From NCBI RefSeq assembly GCF_022201045.2, contig NC_068558.1, positions 39,203,501-39,267,500 of the forward strand: a stretch of DNA of 64,000 nucleotides, read 5' to 3'. Position 1 is the first letter of the stretch; every line of letters begins with the position of its first letter. The translations under genes were made by a program, and so were the position numbers. Below, piece after piece: positions 22,641 to 35,709 of this stretch. The stretch comes from Citrus sinensis (lineage: Eukaryota; Streptophyta; Magnoliopsida; Sapindales; Rutaceae). Below the pieces are notes generated by a model that was given only the letters and a program-made list of their open reading frames with translations, had not been told where the DNA came from and ran no database searches.

Positions 22641-25600
22641 AGGCCTAAGTGAACTTGACCATCATTTAGGGATCAATTTATAAAATTAGATGACAATTGT
22701 TATTACCAAATGTATGATTAACATGTCCAGGTGTTATTAATAAAGTTTTATTGTATTTTTAGTACAATAATTATTATTATTATTTGTTGTTGTCAAATCT
22801 CAATGACATAACAGATAATGATTTATGACATATCACTTGAATACAAAATTTTAGTAGGTGAAGTTAGATAATAAACGAAATTTTAGTTAATAAAACTAGA
22901 TAATAAACAAAACCACTCAATAACCCAGTAGTAAAATACAAATTACATATTTTCTCACTTACGTAGATAGGACTTTGAAATCTCTTCTACGTACAACGAA
23001 GGTTGATTTTATTCAAAATATTTGAAAAATAGATACAATCTATTATAGAGCTAAGTATTTTAACTCATTTATCACTAAATATTCAATTTAGGAGTTTTTG
23101 ATGAGCTTCAAAAGTTTGATTCAAGAGGCTTCGGTGGTCCTAGATATGGGCTTGCTATTGCTGTGCTATTATTAGAGAGCTACCAAAAATTGAAAAACAT
23201 ATGCTACTCTTGTATTGTATTGTAACAATAGCAAGAAGGGATCACAATAGTATAAAGGTGTGGGACTGCTGACGTGTAGCGTGTCTGTATGCGTGTTGAC
23301 GTGTCAAATTGCTAGTTGTTTACGGGTTGTAAATTGTAGTCCTCTGCAACTGGCACGCCTTTACCTACCGTGGTCATTCGTCTTGAGCCGCTTGAAAGTT
23401 GAAACCTACCATTTCTGGGAACAAGTCATGCAGTGAATGGCTGGCTACGTGGAACGATTCGTTTTTTGTTCTAATTTAGAGGTTGGGCCTTTTCAAGCAA
23501 ATCAAACTTCCTAAACTACCCTTATCCGTCAGATCATTGAATGTCCGAAGTACCCTTATTAGTTCGCTTCAATTGCAGAGTAGTCCATTTAAATCAAAAC
23601 GCGGGATGGGCGGAAAGATTAGCGAATGCCTGTCTGTCTCGTGCGTGGCTTTTCGTCTATTTCATCGTAGACGTAGTCGAAGATATTCAATTAGCGTACT
23701 CATTCGCTTTCCTTCAAAATGACGGGTCCCACAAGCCACATCCTTCATAGACGCGTGCTCACGCGCACGATCCCATCACAGGAGAATTGTAAGTCTTTGG
23801 CTTGATCGGCATAGCATTTTTAGGTAGAGATTTTTCATTTTATGATTTTTACTAAAAAGTTTCTAGTTATTATTTATGATTAAGAGCTCTTATTAGAAAT
23901 TAGTTTTCTTTTTATGATACATTTAATCGGAATAAATTACAATCTGATTGGATTGCGGGATTTTTTTTAAGAAGATAAACACCATTAAATAATTTAATTT
24001 TTCATTTTAGTTGTCTAATCTAATAAGTGGATATATTTTTAAAAGTATATTACAAAACAAATAAAATAAGAATGTGAAATAAATAAAAATTATTTCAGAT
24101 AATTTTATTTTTTAAAAAAAACTCTACAATATTTATCCTAATCTATTCATTTTTTATGTTGGGTTAGTTACTTATTAGGAAATAAACGGATTAGGATTTT
24201 GTAATCGTGTTAAATTTTCTAACACAATCTATTAATAATCGGATTAAAATTTTATAATCCACCTATTATTAGGATTTTATTTATCCTCATTCATTTATTT
24301 TCTATATTTATTAGTTCAAACACAATCTATTAATAATTGTGTTAAATTTTATTTTAACCTCTTTATTTTTTAATTAGATTAGAATTTTAAAATTTTAACA
24401 CGATTATTAATAAATTTTATTTGAGACAGTTTAAATTTGATAGGACATGGAACTCATGCGAAATGAACATGACTTGGTAATCTGCTTTTGTCAGATATAC
24501 TTGAGAATAACGAATATGAGATCTCACACACGAATGAACTTTGAGCGTCACTGCACGCGCCTTAAAGAGCATGCTTGCACGACACTTCAGAGCGTAGCAA
24601 CTAGCAACGGGCTCCGAACAAGCCCCGATGAGGAGAGAATAATAATTGAGAAAATACAAGATTTTGGTCGGGTCGGGTCAATGATGCAGAAAATCTAAAT
24701 TTGAGGAAGTTCAGATGTAAAAATTTATATAAAATGTCATTTAAAACCCTTATTTTTGTTGGATTTTATTTTCGACCTTAGGGTTAGCCCCATGCCTCAG
24801 TATAGTTCTGCCCTTGGAGTTTACTCTCGTTAATTGATACAGTTTTGATATTGTTAAATTTTTTGAGTTGGACTATCGACACCCATTTATTAATCACATT
24901 AAATTTCTGTTATATTACAATTATTTTTAAGGATAAATTTAACTAGAGTTAAACTATTTGTATTTTCTTTCGCTCCTTATTTTTATTTTGCTTACACAAT
25001 ATAAATTTTTTTTATTATCATTTAAATAATTTGAATTTAAAAAGTAATCCTCTAAGCCAAAATAAATTCTTGTAATAAACATAACAACTTAACTAAGATA
25101 CAACATAAAGGAAAAATAAATTAAATAAAATTTTGTCCCATTGCAACTAATTTTTTAAGGATTCTCAAACTAATAGCTAAACCCAATGAACCCAAATTTT
25201 ATAGGTAGGATAAAATTGTATTAAACCCATAAAATATTCATTATTTTCTAAATATAATGATTTTCTTACTTTTTCTTTTAGATTTTTTTCTTTAGAAATT
25301 AAATAATAAAGAAAGTTTGAAGAGAAGAATATAGATATTAAGATTGAAAGAGTATGAAAATTATTAAAAACTGAAAAATGCATAAATAAAAAAAGTGTTC
25401 ATTAAAAAAGGGTATTTTTGATATTAAATGAAATATAATCGAAAAAAGGGTTTCAATAGGATTCTGAAGGAGTGCTAATAGTCCAACTCATATTTTTTAC
25501 TTTGGATAGAAAATATGTATTTGACTTTTTAATTAAGAATTGATAGGCATTTTGAGGGGGGGAAACACGCTTATGCTTCTCATTTTTTAGAAAAAAAAAA

Positions 25601-26342
25601 ATTAGACACATCATGTGATTTTTATATCCATCCAATAATATTTTGACACATATACACTTTCATTTAGAGTTGACAATCATACATAATAGAGAGAAAAAAA
25701 TCATTTCAAACACATGATATACATTTATTGGTACCATCCTGGAGTCTTTTACAACTTTTGTACATATAGCATTATTGTTAATTATTTAACTGTCACTCCC
25801 ATCTCTCTGAATTCAATTTTTTTAGCTTAAAATTTTGACATAAATTATGTGCTGTTGATTTCAAGAAATTTAATGGTTGATGAATAGTCATCATTAAATG
25901 CCACTTCAATTTTTAATACATACCATTAGATTGCTTGAAATTAATGGTTCAAAATTTGTATCAAAATTTTAAGTAAAAAAAATATGTTGAAATAAACCCA
26001 TCATGATTAAATATTTTGGTAATGTACAAAGAAAAAGTAAATTAAGTAGGGCTTATTGTAAATGATTATAGGTTTTAGTTGACTTAACTGATAAAATTTT
26101 TGTGATGGTACAAAAACTTTGGGTTTTGAATCTTGCTGATATGGATGAGGAAAGAAGTTGGTTACCATCACACTGCTAATTAAAAATAAAGAAGAAATAT
26201 ATCGCTATTTCTAATTAGTTATAATTAAATTATTCTTTTAAAATAGCATATTAAAGGGTCGTTATATTTCACTTAAAATTTTGTTACAATTTTTATACAG
26301 GAATTTCGTGCAATCTAATGCCAAATATTGAAAATAACATTT
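22641..26342. other. Long AT-rich intergenic region
   Basis: No gene can be supported. The stretch 23240-23770 is noticeably richer in GC and holds GACGTGTAGC, GACGTGTCAA and TTGGGCCTTTT motifs plus overlapping 79- and 69-residue ORFs without family likeness; it may be a decayed gene or an old promoter. A second island at 24450-24690 has an 83-residue ORF, also unrecognised. The remainder is low-complexity AT. Confidence 0.5.
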
Positions 26343-27470
26343 AGGGTGTGTTTGATTTGAGGAAATGTGAAAAGGTGAGAAGAGAGAAAAGTGAAGGAAA
26401 AGAGAGAAAGGGAGAGGAGATGAGAGGAGAGTGAAATACTTTTTTAATATTTGGTTTGTTACAAAATTGTACAAAGAAAGGAAATCTCAAATTTTTAATT
26501 TAGACAATTTTAGCCTTAACAAGTGTTAAACTTTCAATATTTATCATAAATATAATTCAAAAAATTAAACAATAATATCACAGAGAGAGAGTCAGGTCAC
26601 AAGAGAGAGACACGGATCAACCCAAACCCGAGAACCCGAGCCGACAACCGTTTTTTATTTTGACCACATCACAAGCAATGGAAGGCACTGATCGAAACCT
26701 CAAGAGCCGGCCATCATTCCCCAGCTATCACTACAGTCGAGACACTGCTAAAAAGCCGCCGATTAAAGCGTGAAAAGCCAAGGATAATGCTGCCTCAAAT
26801 CGACACATTTTTGACAGTTTCTAGTCACACTGTCGCCTTGGTTTGTCTATCACGGCAGCCACTTCCATTTTCGACCATCCACAGCCACCAGAAACCACTA
26901 AATCGCCATCGATCAACCGAATTTGTCAAAGACAAAAAGTTCCCAAATCGAATTTGAACAATATACATCATTTTTTTTTTATCTCGACGACAACGTATTA
27001 ATGTTGACTGTTAGCTATCAAGTCCAACGGTAGTGACGGTAAGGTCGCACGCGCCAACAACAGCAGCATCGACGGTGGAGATCCGACGGTCTGACGACTA
27101 TTAAAATTATATTTCTATATTTTTAGATTAATTAAGCAAATAAATTTATTTTATTAAGCTATTTAAATCATTACTTAAAGTTAACTAATATAAAATAATC
27201 TATATATTAATTGATAAAATAAAATTATAAATAATAATAATTTGATTATATTAAGCAAGTTAAAAAGTTGAAAGTGTATTTTTTAAGAGCTTTGGTTTCT
27301 AAGAGAGCAAGAATTTGAATTCTTTTCTTAGTGCGGAATTTAAATTCTAAATTATAATGATATCAAATTTTAATAAAAATTAATTTCTTATATATTATAT
27401 CAAATCAAATAATAAAAAAAATTAAATTATTTTTCTCTCCCTCTTTTTTTCTTTCAAACCAAACATCACC
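26343..27470. mobile_element. Putative degenerate non-autonomous TIR transposon
   Basis: The left edge GGGTGTGTTTGATTTGA followed by a purine-rich GAGAAGAGAGAAAAG tract mirrors the right edge CTCTCCCTC...TTTCAAACCAAACATCACC. Between them is a GC-richer stretch (26580-27100) with no usable ORF, then AT-rich DNA. Three-base flanks TTA and TCA might be a decayed target-site duplication. The call rests on the mirrored ends only. Confidence 0.4.
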
Positions 27471-28749
27471 TCAATGTCATTACCTTTTTCCAAATTGAAT
27501 GATATTAAAAGATATAAATTTCATATCAAAAATTTAAATCAAATTAGCCCCACCCACCCTATAATTATGTGCCTTCTCATGATTACCTAAGTGGATGCCA
27601 TTGCCCATTGGCCATTGGTGCTTAAAACATGTCCCATGTGCTTGTCACGTGTGTGCCTCAATAACATTTGGTCTAATTAAGAGTATCTCTAAAAAGTTTT
27701 ATAAATTTTACTCTTTAAATATTCATTTACTTATCTATATGTTAAATAGATGAGTGAAAAAATATATTGTTCTACAAAAGACTCTTCAAATATAAATAAG
27801 TTAATATTATTTTAATTAAATAACTATTGTTTTAAAGAAAAAGTTAATAGTAATTAAAGCACATTTCTCTTTTTCTTCAACAAAAAGTAATAAAATCTTA
27901 TTTGAAGAGTCTTTTGGTGATGAAGCTTTCTTTTCTCATCTTCTTTACAAGAGATTGGTACCCTTGGAGCTAGGACTGAGGTTTTAATTAAACATCAAGT
28001 TGGGTGAAATAAATAAATTTTGTGGGAGGTTCATATACATAATTCGAATTTACAATAACAAGCAAAAAGAAAACATGCCCACGTACGAGTATGAATATAA
28101 CATACCATTGCTGAAACCCTCAGTAAATAAATCTAATTAGATCTTGTAGGGAAAAAGAATGATGAAATTAAACAATAGTATTTGTTCTTTATTCCATTTT
28201 ATTAAGATACTGTGTTATATATTGCATAATAAATGACAAGGATATTCCTTCCTATGATCTTAATATACTATATATATATAAAATCACGCTCGTGTTGGGA
28301 CCAGGTCGGTGATTTTCATGTTTTCCATCAAGTTCGTGCATGCGCCTTCGACCAATTAACATCTGCCACGTCATATTCCTACCCACAGCACAAGGAGGGG
28401 GTTGAGAGCACGACGCTGTCGTCTAAGCCCATGAGGGCCCCATCAAATTTTGCGAACGCGTGGGCCCTTCTGGCATCGCTGACCGTTGGCATGGGAAAGA
28501 AAAAGTTGGAAAGATAGCTGGACCAACTCCAGGCACCAGCTGTCGGAAATTTTCAAACTTAGATATCAAATTATGAAATTTGCTTTTGTTAATATTATTA
28601 AAATAGATTTCTTTTATTAATTGTTAATCTTTTATAATGCTTGAAAAACGATCACTTGCCTTTGTCGAGGTGGCTGGGCACCGGCATTCCATTCACTTGC
28701 TTTTCTAAATTTCTGAACATATTTTTATCTTGAGACTGATTAAGGTTTT
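27471..28749. other. Intergenic DNA with a GC-rich island
   Basis: Mostly AT-rich. The part 28290-28540 is GC-rich and contains CTGCCACGTCA and GAACGCGTGGGCCC. A 94-residue plus-strand ORF crosses it but shows no family likeness, and I do not call it a gene. Confidence 0.45.
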
Positions 28750-28979
28750 GTTTGGAATTGAGATATTGAAAAATTAGAATTATAAAATAAAAATTAATAA
28801 TATATAATAAATTTAAATTTAAATAATAATTTTGATAAATTATTAAATATAGAATAAATTTTTTATAATACAAATGAAAAATCATATTAACATAATTTCT
28901 AAACTACAACTGTTAGTGTTTACCAAATATTTTAGTACTGTAGTTTTTAAACTATAATTACCCAACCTCAATCTCAAAT
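28750..28979. mobile_element. 230-bp MITE, copy 2 of a local family
   Basis: Ends GTTTGGAATTGAGAT (28750-28764) and ACCTCAATCTCAAAT (28965-28979) are inverted and match the ends of the copy at 22428-22640. The internal GTTTACCAAATATTTTAGTA segment is also shared. No coding capacity. Confidence 0.72.
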
Positions 28980-29239
28980 GCATTGTAAATATAATAATAT
29001 ATTCCTTAATTATACTGGAAAACACAATTAAAAAAAAACCGTTAAAACCATCTTTCTTGTAAAATTAGTCTTGATATTGTACATTATTAAATGATAATAT
29101 CGTATCATGGTAATGCAAATTTCTACCCCATCTCCGCATGATTTCAATTTTGAGATTACTTTAATAAGTGGTGGGAATTCAACTAATATGGTCATCACCG
29201 AAAACACCTACTTAAAGAAAGACTTTCGAGTCCCCACCA

Positions 29240-29990
29240 CCAACACCAATATTAGTGGTGTTCAAAATTCAATTAAATCCGCTCAATCCTTTCGATATGT
29301 AAAAATTTGATCTGTGAATTAGTGGATTGAATTAAATTGAAAATTAAAAAATACGCAGTTAGTGGATTGCTTTGTATTTACTTCTATAAATCCACAAAAA
29401 TCCGCAAATCCACAAAAAGAATAAAAATATTTATTTAATTAAAAAATTAAAAATGTAAATGTGACATTATTACTTACTAATAACAAAATAAATTAAAATA
29501 TAATTACATTAATATTATATTATATCTTATTCATAATAATATAAAATAAAAAATAATTAAATAAACAAATATAACTTCCTAAACATTTAATTTTCATAAT
29601 TTTAATTAACTTTTATGTATTGATCCAAACATAAACAAATGAGATTTTTTTCTTTTTGGTGTATTATATTTTAAAACTTTGAATGTATTATTTTAACTTT
29701 ATTTAAACAATTAATTTATTAAAATCTTATTCAATTTTAAATTTAATCGATACTGAATTTTTTTATTTTTTATTTTTTATTTAAATAGTTCTAGATTTGA
29801 CATAATTAAAAAATTTTAACCTACAAACTAAATCGCAAAATGGATCAAATCATCAAATCCCCATCTGAAATTTAAATTGAATTTCACCAATTCATGGATT
29901 AGATTAAATTAAAAATTTATAATCCGTAAAATTATAAATTAAATATAAATTGATGTCCAATCGACAAAATATAATCCGCAAATACCCTTA
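29240..29990. mobile_element. Degenerate hAT-like element
   Basis: The left end TTAGTGGTGTTCAAAATTCA and inner GTGGATT/AAATCCGC motifs face opposite motifs on the right (ATAATCCGCAAATACCCTTA). The sequence ACCAACA occurs just outside both ends but is not a clean duplication. The core is AT-rich without an ORF. Old and badly worn. Confidence 0.4.
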
Positions 29991-30488
29991 ACCAACATCA
30001 AGAATTATAATGAATAAGGCTTTGATGTCTATAACTCATTTAGTCATTTACGAAATAAATCAATGGGTCAAATCATGTACATATAGCCCAATTTAGATAT
30101 GTCAATTGGGCCATGTTAAATACTAAAACCTGAAGGTCATCCACATCTGACTTATCTCCAGCTATTTGCACATAAAAGCATGCATACAGACATAAACTGC
30201 TCTATTAACCTTTCAATTTCCACTTAGCAAAATGAAATTCAGGGCTCAAAAGGTAAATGATTGATTATGTGGGCAATGTAACATACGAGAGTAAAAAAAA
30301 AAAAAACAGACGACTGTCAGAACAACCTTTTAAGAAGTTACAATATTATCCACAACTCGCTACAGCCAAATAAAATGAAGATGTGGAACTTCAAACGTGA
30401 AACTATTATATGAACATGCAGCCTTACAACCCTGTATGAAAGAATAATTTTAACTGTGAGAAAGAAGACGAGTAATTTTAACCAAAGA

Positions 30489-33400
30489 TCAGGACAAGGA
30501 AGTGGTACTTGTGAAGTTGGCACGCCTGCAATCACAAGTGCATATGCTTCTAGATTCTTTCACTACACGCTGTGATCTTCGAGTGTGAAGCTTGATGTTT
30601 ACCAACTTCCCTGCTATCTGTTGCCAGAAGGAAGACAACAATCAACTAATAATTTCATCCAGACATATTGCAAGATTCCACTATTTTTTGAACAATTCTA
30701 CTAGCACTATGGAGAACCCCAGATTTCGGTTTCAGAAGCTAGGAAAAAATTATTAACGAAAAAAGGGTAAGATTTTGATTATCTTTTAATATAGCACTCC
30801 TTCCTAAGAGCATCCCAGAAATAATGAATATGATTTTGCACCAATAGAAGATATTTACTATTACAGCAATCTCAAAAAAGTCCAACTCAGAAAACTGCTA
30901 AGGCAGGAACACAAGAAGATCAAGACAGCAAGGACAGAAACAAACATGTAAAATAACAAGCTACAATGATTAATCAATACTAGGTTTGACATCTGTAGCT
31001 CAAAACAGTCAAAAGGTCTAGTGAATACTCACTCTCTCTATGGTCTCCAGAACAAAACCTGGGATTCATCACGTGGAATTTTTTTTTGTAGATTATAAAA
31101 CAAGGTTTAACCATGAATCAGAGGGGTTCAGATGCCCAGCCAATCTTCGAAACTTAAAAACAGCAAGAATATTTTGTAGGAAAACAGCACTTGTCAAAAT
31201 CAATGCCCAGCCTACTAGCAGTACAGAAAACCCCATATTGTTGGTCATCTATTGAGAAAAGAAAATACTTCACTGATTTTGGGGAAATACCTTTAGTTTC
31301 CTAAGGGGCTCAAGCAAATTAATGCTAACTTACTCAATCACATAAAGAGTGGCCATCTGGAATACTAACATAAATTACTTAAATGGCTTCATTTCAACAC
31401 AAATGGAATAGAAAATTATACTGAAACCAACTATTTGGTTGCAAAAGCAGGCAGTACAAACCATTCTCCAAACCAAGTCTTCTGGACCCAACGGTTGAGC
31501 TGGACTGGAATACAAGAAATGCCTCGAGTACTGGGACAAATGAAAACAAATAATGTGACCAGACAAGTCATCGAACATAAATAATCAAAAGTATATAAGA
31601 TATAGAAAATAATTAATCAGATGCATAAAACTGGCCTTCCCAAGTTCAATGTGGAAAAATTGTTAGAAACCAGGATCCTATAAATGCATGTTCACATAAC
31701 CATTTCCGAAGAAGTACATGTAGCAATACTGCTGCATAATAGTAGAAATTAAGTCATCTTCACAGTCACAAACCTGTACAAGATTTCTCCGCATTTCTCT
31801 TATTTGAGCAGGGCTAATGCCTCTTAAAAATTTCAAAAGATATCCCGGCTGTGTAGCATCACTGGAAGAAACAAATAAAGCTATCTGTATGAAAAGAAAG
31901 AGATGGAATACTCAGCAACTGATCATAAAGAATGGAACAAAGCCACGTTACCAAGCACTTATGTTTCATAATGTAAATGTTACAAACTGGCTTATGAATC
32001 AACAACAAATACAAAAGGCTGGTCCATCTTCAAGATCGTCAAACATGGATAATTCACTCAATTAATCCTACAAGAATCTTGTCTGATTCCGAAATTGGTC
32101 ATCTCTTCACTTGGTGAAAGAAAACCATAGAAGTGCTTTGACAATCTTCGCAAGTCAATCATTTTTTTTCAACAACATCATATCACTTCAAACAGAAAAT
32201 ATTTGATAACACTTTGATGTGTCCATGTAGCTAACACTTTAAGTCTGGCTCTTAAAAGTAGGCAATGACATCAAGTGACATCCTTTTGAGAAACAAGAAG
32301 AAAGCAAACAACAATCTGAACCCTTGTATGTCCAAAACATCAACTTATGCCAGGTACTGTCATATCCATAACTTTCCATTAACCATAATAAAATATCAGA
32401 AAACCCCATGCCAGTAATGGAAATCTGTTTTATAATTCTATATCACAACCAGTTTATATATCATTGGGGTTGCGTACAACTTATTCCACCATTGGGGCTT
32501 AATGTATCCTTCTAAAATATATCAATTATCTTAACTTTTAGACAAAAAGGAGATAACAGTACAAGCTTTAAAAATACACACATACCTTCCTATAATCGAG
32601 GATTCCTTCAAAAGGAAGCTCCAATTCGTCGCTGACAATAACGGGGATACATCCACTGACAATAGCATCAAATAATCTAGCAGATGATGGAGTGTCACCA
32701 GCAGGATTTAAGCAAAAAATAGACCTGATGACAGCAAGCAACTTGAATATTATGACCAGGTACAATCTCCAAGCTACGCAGCAAAAATGAACCAACTTAT
32801 TTTACCTGCGCATGCCATTTTGAGCAGCTGCTTTCCCAACTTCTCCAGCCGTCCCCTCCTCTATAACTACGCCCTCAGCACTGCTTAATTCAGCTACAAG
32901 TTTAGCACGAATTTTTCCTCCCTGAAAGTAAAGCTAAGATGAGGGAGTACACAACAGAACCTATAGATGCAGTACTGACAATTAAGCGTATTTTGAACAA
33001 AAGTAATAATCGGAAACAAAGTGTTTTTCTGCCCCACAGCAAATGAAAGACATCCTAGCCCATGAAATAAGAAGATTATATTATCAAAATCACCTGATTA
33101 AACATTGATATTAAATAACAAAAAGCGTCCATCAAAAATTAAAGAAAATTGCTTCATTTGGCCAAAAATCTTACCGCATTTCTTTTAAGCCGTCCGCGGA
33201 AAAAAAGTAACGTGCTTCTCTTTGATTCACTTTCTGATACACATTTGACATCACAGAAATCAACATTGGGGACATAAGGAAGAATCAGGTCCTTCTCCAG
33301 TGAAACTTGTCCTGGCTTGTACCTAAAAGTTCAAAAACAATCACGAATTATCAATTGCACTGAAATGATAAATGAATCAAATCCAAAATGAAATGCGCAA

Positions 33401-34805
33401 ATTATTTTTTTCCAACTCAGGTCATATAATTACCAGTTCCCAGTGGAGTCCATATCCGGTAACAGCCATATTGCATTTTTCATATATCTGCGAACAGACT
33501 TAAAAGACCAGGGATGATGAACTGGAAGTATGTGATCCCTTCCTTCAGATCGTTTCCATGCAGGCTGATCTGTTACCCACTTCAGGGCCTCCTGCAGTCA
33601 CATGCAACAGTACATTAAATTGTTGCAACTTGTAAGAACCTCCGTATCAAATCCATCCACAGAAAGGCCATACAAGAGATTCATAAAACTATGAGTACAA
33701 GCCACATATTGAAGAATTTGCAAACAAAAAAAACCACAAGAACATCAATTTCAGGAAAAACGCTGACAATATGACTGCATTAAAATGTTCTCATTCCAGA
33801 AACTCAGGCTAGGCCCCCATATGATCCCAAGTATTAACTTCCATTTCTTAATACCAATAAGGTCTGCAGAATTCAACTTATAATAAATATTTTTCACTTA
33901 TGACAAAGCCCACCTTGTTCCCCCCCCAACACAAACACAAATTGAGAATAATCCTCCTCTAACATTCACTGGAACTGTACAGTAATACAAACAGGGAAAG
34001 CAGATAATGTAAAAACCTCAGAAGCTCACTCACACCCTATAAAGAGCCTTGCACTGTTGCTTCTCCAGCAAGAAAAAGCTGATAGTCGTGAAGAAAGGGA
34101 TGTAGAATAAATCCGCCTCCTCCTGGAGGCGAACCCTAACGACATTCTTCAAAAGTCTCTCGGATTCCGGAGCAATCAAATCCGCCCAAAGCCAGTAATC
34201 GATGGAATGCTGCAAGAGAATACACATTGCTTGCTTTCAGTCGTAATAACAGAATAAAAAAGTAAAAAAAAATTAATTAATTAAAAAAATACCTGCTCGA
34301 TTAAACGATGAACGGGACTACCATTGGAAGTTAAATTAGAAGTGTCCTTATAAGTATTCCTAAACAGCCAAAGCAAATCGTAGGTGAATTTCCTCGGCAT
34401 CTCGTACACGTAAACCCTAATCGGCAAGCTCAACGGGTAGTACGAATCTTCGTTCACTCTTTGCCTCTCAATTTTAGAAGCCACGTCGTCGAACTTCCGG
34501 ACGACGCCGTCTTCGGTAAGTGAAGTGATGGTATCGTCGCGGAAGCGTTGGGATGTTTGAGCTAGGAAGCGTTCGAGGGAGGCCGCGAAGGAAGTCTCGG
34601 GTTTGGCGTTAGGGGTCGGGTACGGGTACGGGTACGGGTCGGAGTAGGAGTTGCGGGTGACGGAGAAGAGGACGAAGAGGAGAGAGAAGGCGAAGAGGGA
34701 GAGCGTGAAGAGGAGGATTTGTGATTTGGCGTTGGATCTGGCGATGGTTAGTGGAGTTTGTTTTAGTAGTGCCATTTTCGTTTCTGAATCTTCTTCAGAA
34801 TTCAA
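30489..34805 (-). CDS. GT47 exostosin-family glycosyltransferase
   Basis: Type II Golgi membrane glycosyltransferase of the exostosin/GT47 family, expected to act on cell-wall polysaccharide; donor and acceptor cannot be read from sequence, though plant relatives include arabinosyl- and xylan-related enzymes. Nine exons close exactly in phase: 34805-34293, 34209-34036, 33591-33434, 33322-33175, 32921-32806, 32724-32586, 31884-31774, 31530-31462 and 30617-30489, giving 518 residues. Visible: short cytosolic tail, one membrane helix (about 29-49), a Pro-Tyr repeat stem (about 55-65), the [12 protein letters not shown] opening of the exostosin fold (about 129), [29 protein letters not shown], and the conserved nucleotide-sugar region [18 protein letters not shown]...GCIPVI. 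Met11 is an alternative start. Closest remembered relative is At5g16890. Confidence 0.94.
34612..34638 (+). repeat. TACGGG repeat / G-quadruplex motif in GT47 exon 1
   Basis: Plus strand reads GGGG-TC-GGG-TAC-GGG-TAC-GGG-TAC-GGG: five G-runs of at least three with 2-3 base loops. On the coding (minus) strand it encodes the repeated Pro-Tyr stem after the membrane helix. The motif lies on the template strand, about 170 bp into the coding sequence. Confidence 0.85.
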
Positions 34806-35709
34806 ATGCCTCTTCTGGTGATTGTCTTAGTAATAGTAAAGGTTGAGATACAGCGAGTGCTAGTGAAGCAGAAAGTGACTGCGATCTGTTCTCTCTTTCT
34901 CTACCATATTAAAGGACAAAAATGGAAAATAACAAAACTTTGGAGTTAAATAAGTCTTTAAAAAAAGTTGTGGTTAGCACCGTAACCCCATTGCCATATT
35001 TAAGTAAATCAACGGTGGATCCCAATTAGGTTGGGGGTACTCTCCCACAGCCCGGGCAAGACTCTATTGATCATGACGTAATAAATATTAAAATCATTTA
35101 TCCGCCTTGATATTATAGCGAATTTCCATTCTTATTTTCTGAAATTTTGAATTAATACAAATATAAATTAATAAAAATTTAAAATCATAATTATGTATTC
35201 GCTTAATCTTTTACTACATTACTTGAATTTTAGGAAGTGCAATTTTAAAACAATTGTGTATATTTGAGAATGTGTAACTTAAAAAACATTAAGAAAATTG
35301 AATCGACATTCATTTTGCATCTACCAAACTGCACGCTCCTCCAACAAACACAAAAGCAAAGCAAGCACTCCAAATTTCTCTGCAGTCACTGGGAGAGTAG
35401 TAATAGTATTAAAATTACAGCCATTGAAGAAAAGACAAGCCAGACAGCTTAAATATATTGTCTGCGATGAATTCTTAGATATATATACCTCTTCAAGCAA
35501 TTATGCAACCAAATCCAAATATGAATTACTTACAGAAAATTCAGAGACAATGAAAGTTATACTTCAAAGAGAAGTACACAACCGTGTTTATGATGATCAT
35601 TAGGATTTTGAAATCAAACTTAATTGTCTTCAAAACCTAAACAGCCTGGCACCCACATCAGGCACCGTCTAACCGCCCTAATTTATGAAATTGAATTGCA
35701 TACGGCATC
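34806..35709. other. GT47 promoter and TOL 3' flank
   Basis: The left part is the 5' region of the minus-strand GT47 gene; the right part holds the 3' UTR of the TOM1-like gene. A 62- and a 101-residue plus-strand ORF at 35264-35603 are overlapping chance frames. Nothing else is seen. Confidence 0.55.

Noticed and set aside
23483..23750. Overlapping 79- and 69-residue plus-strand ORFs in the GC-rich island
   Set aside because: No family likeness, no clear splice context and overlapping frames; kept only as an unexplained island.
24417..24698. Overlapping ORFs of about 80 residues on both strands
   Set aside because: Opposite-strand open frames of similar length and no recognisable motif; treated as chance.
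28233..28517. 94-residue plus-strand ORF
   Set aside because: No start context or domain; the openness follows from the GC-rich composition.
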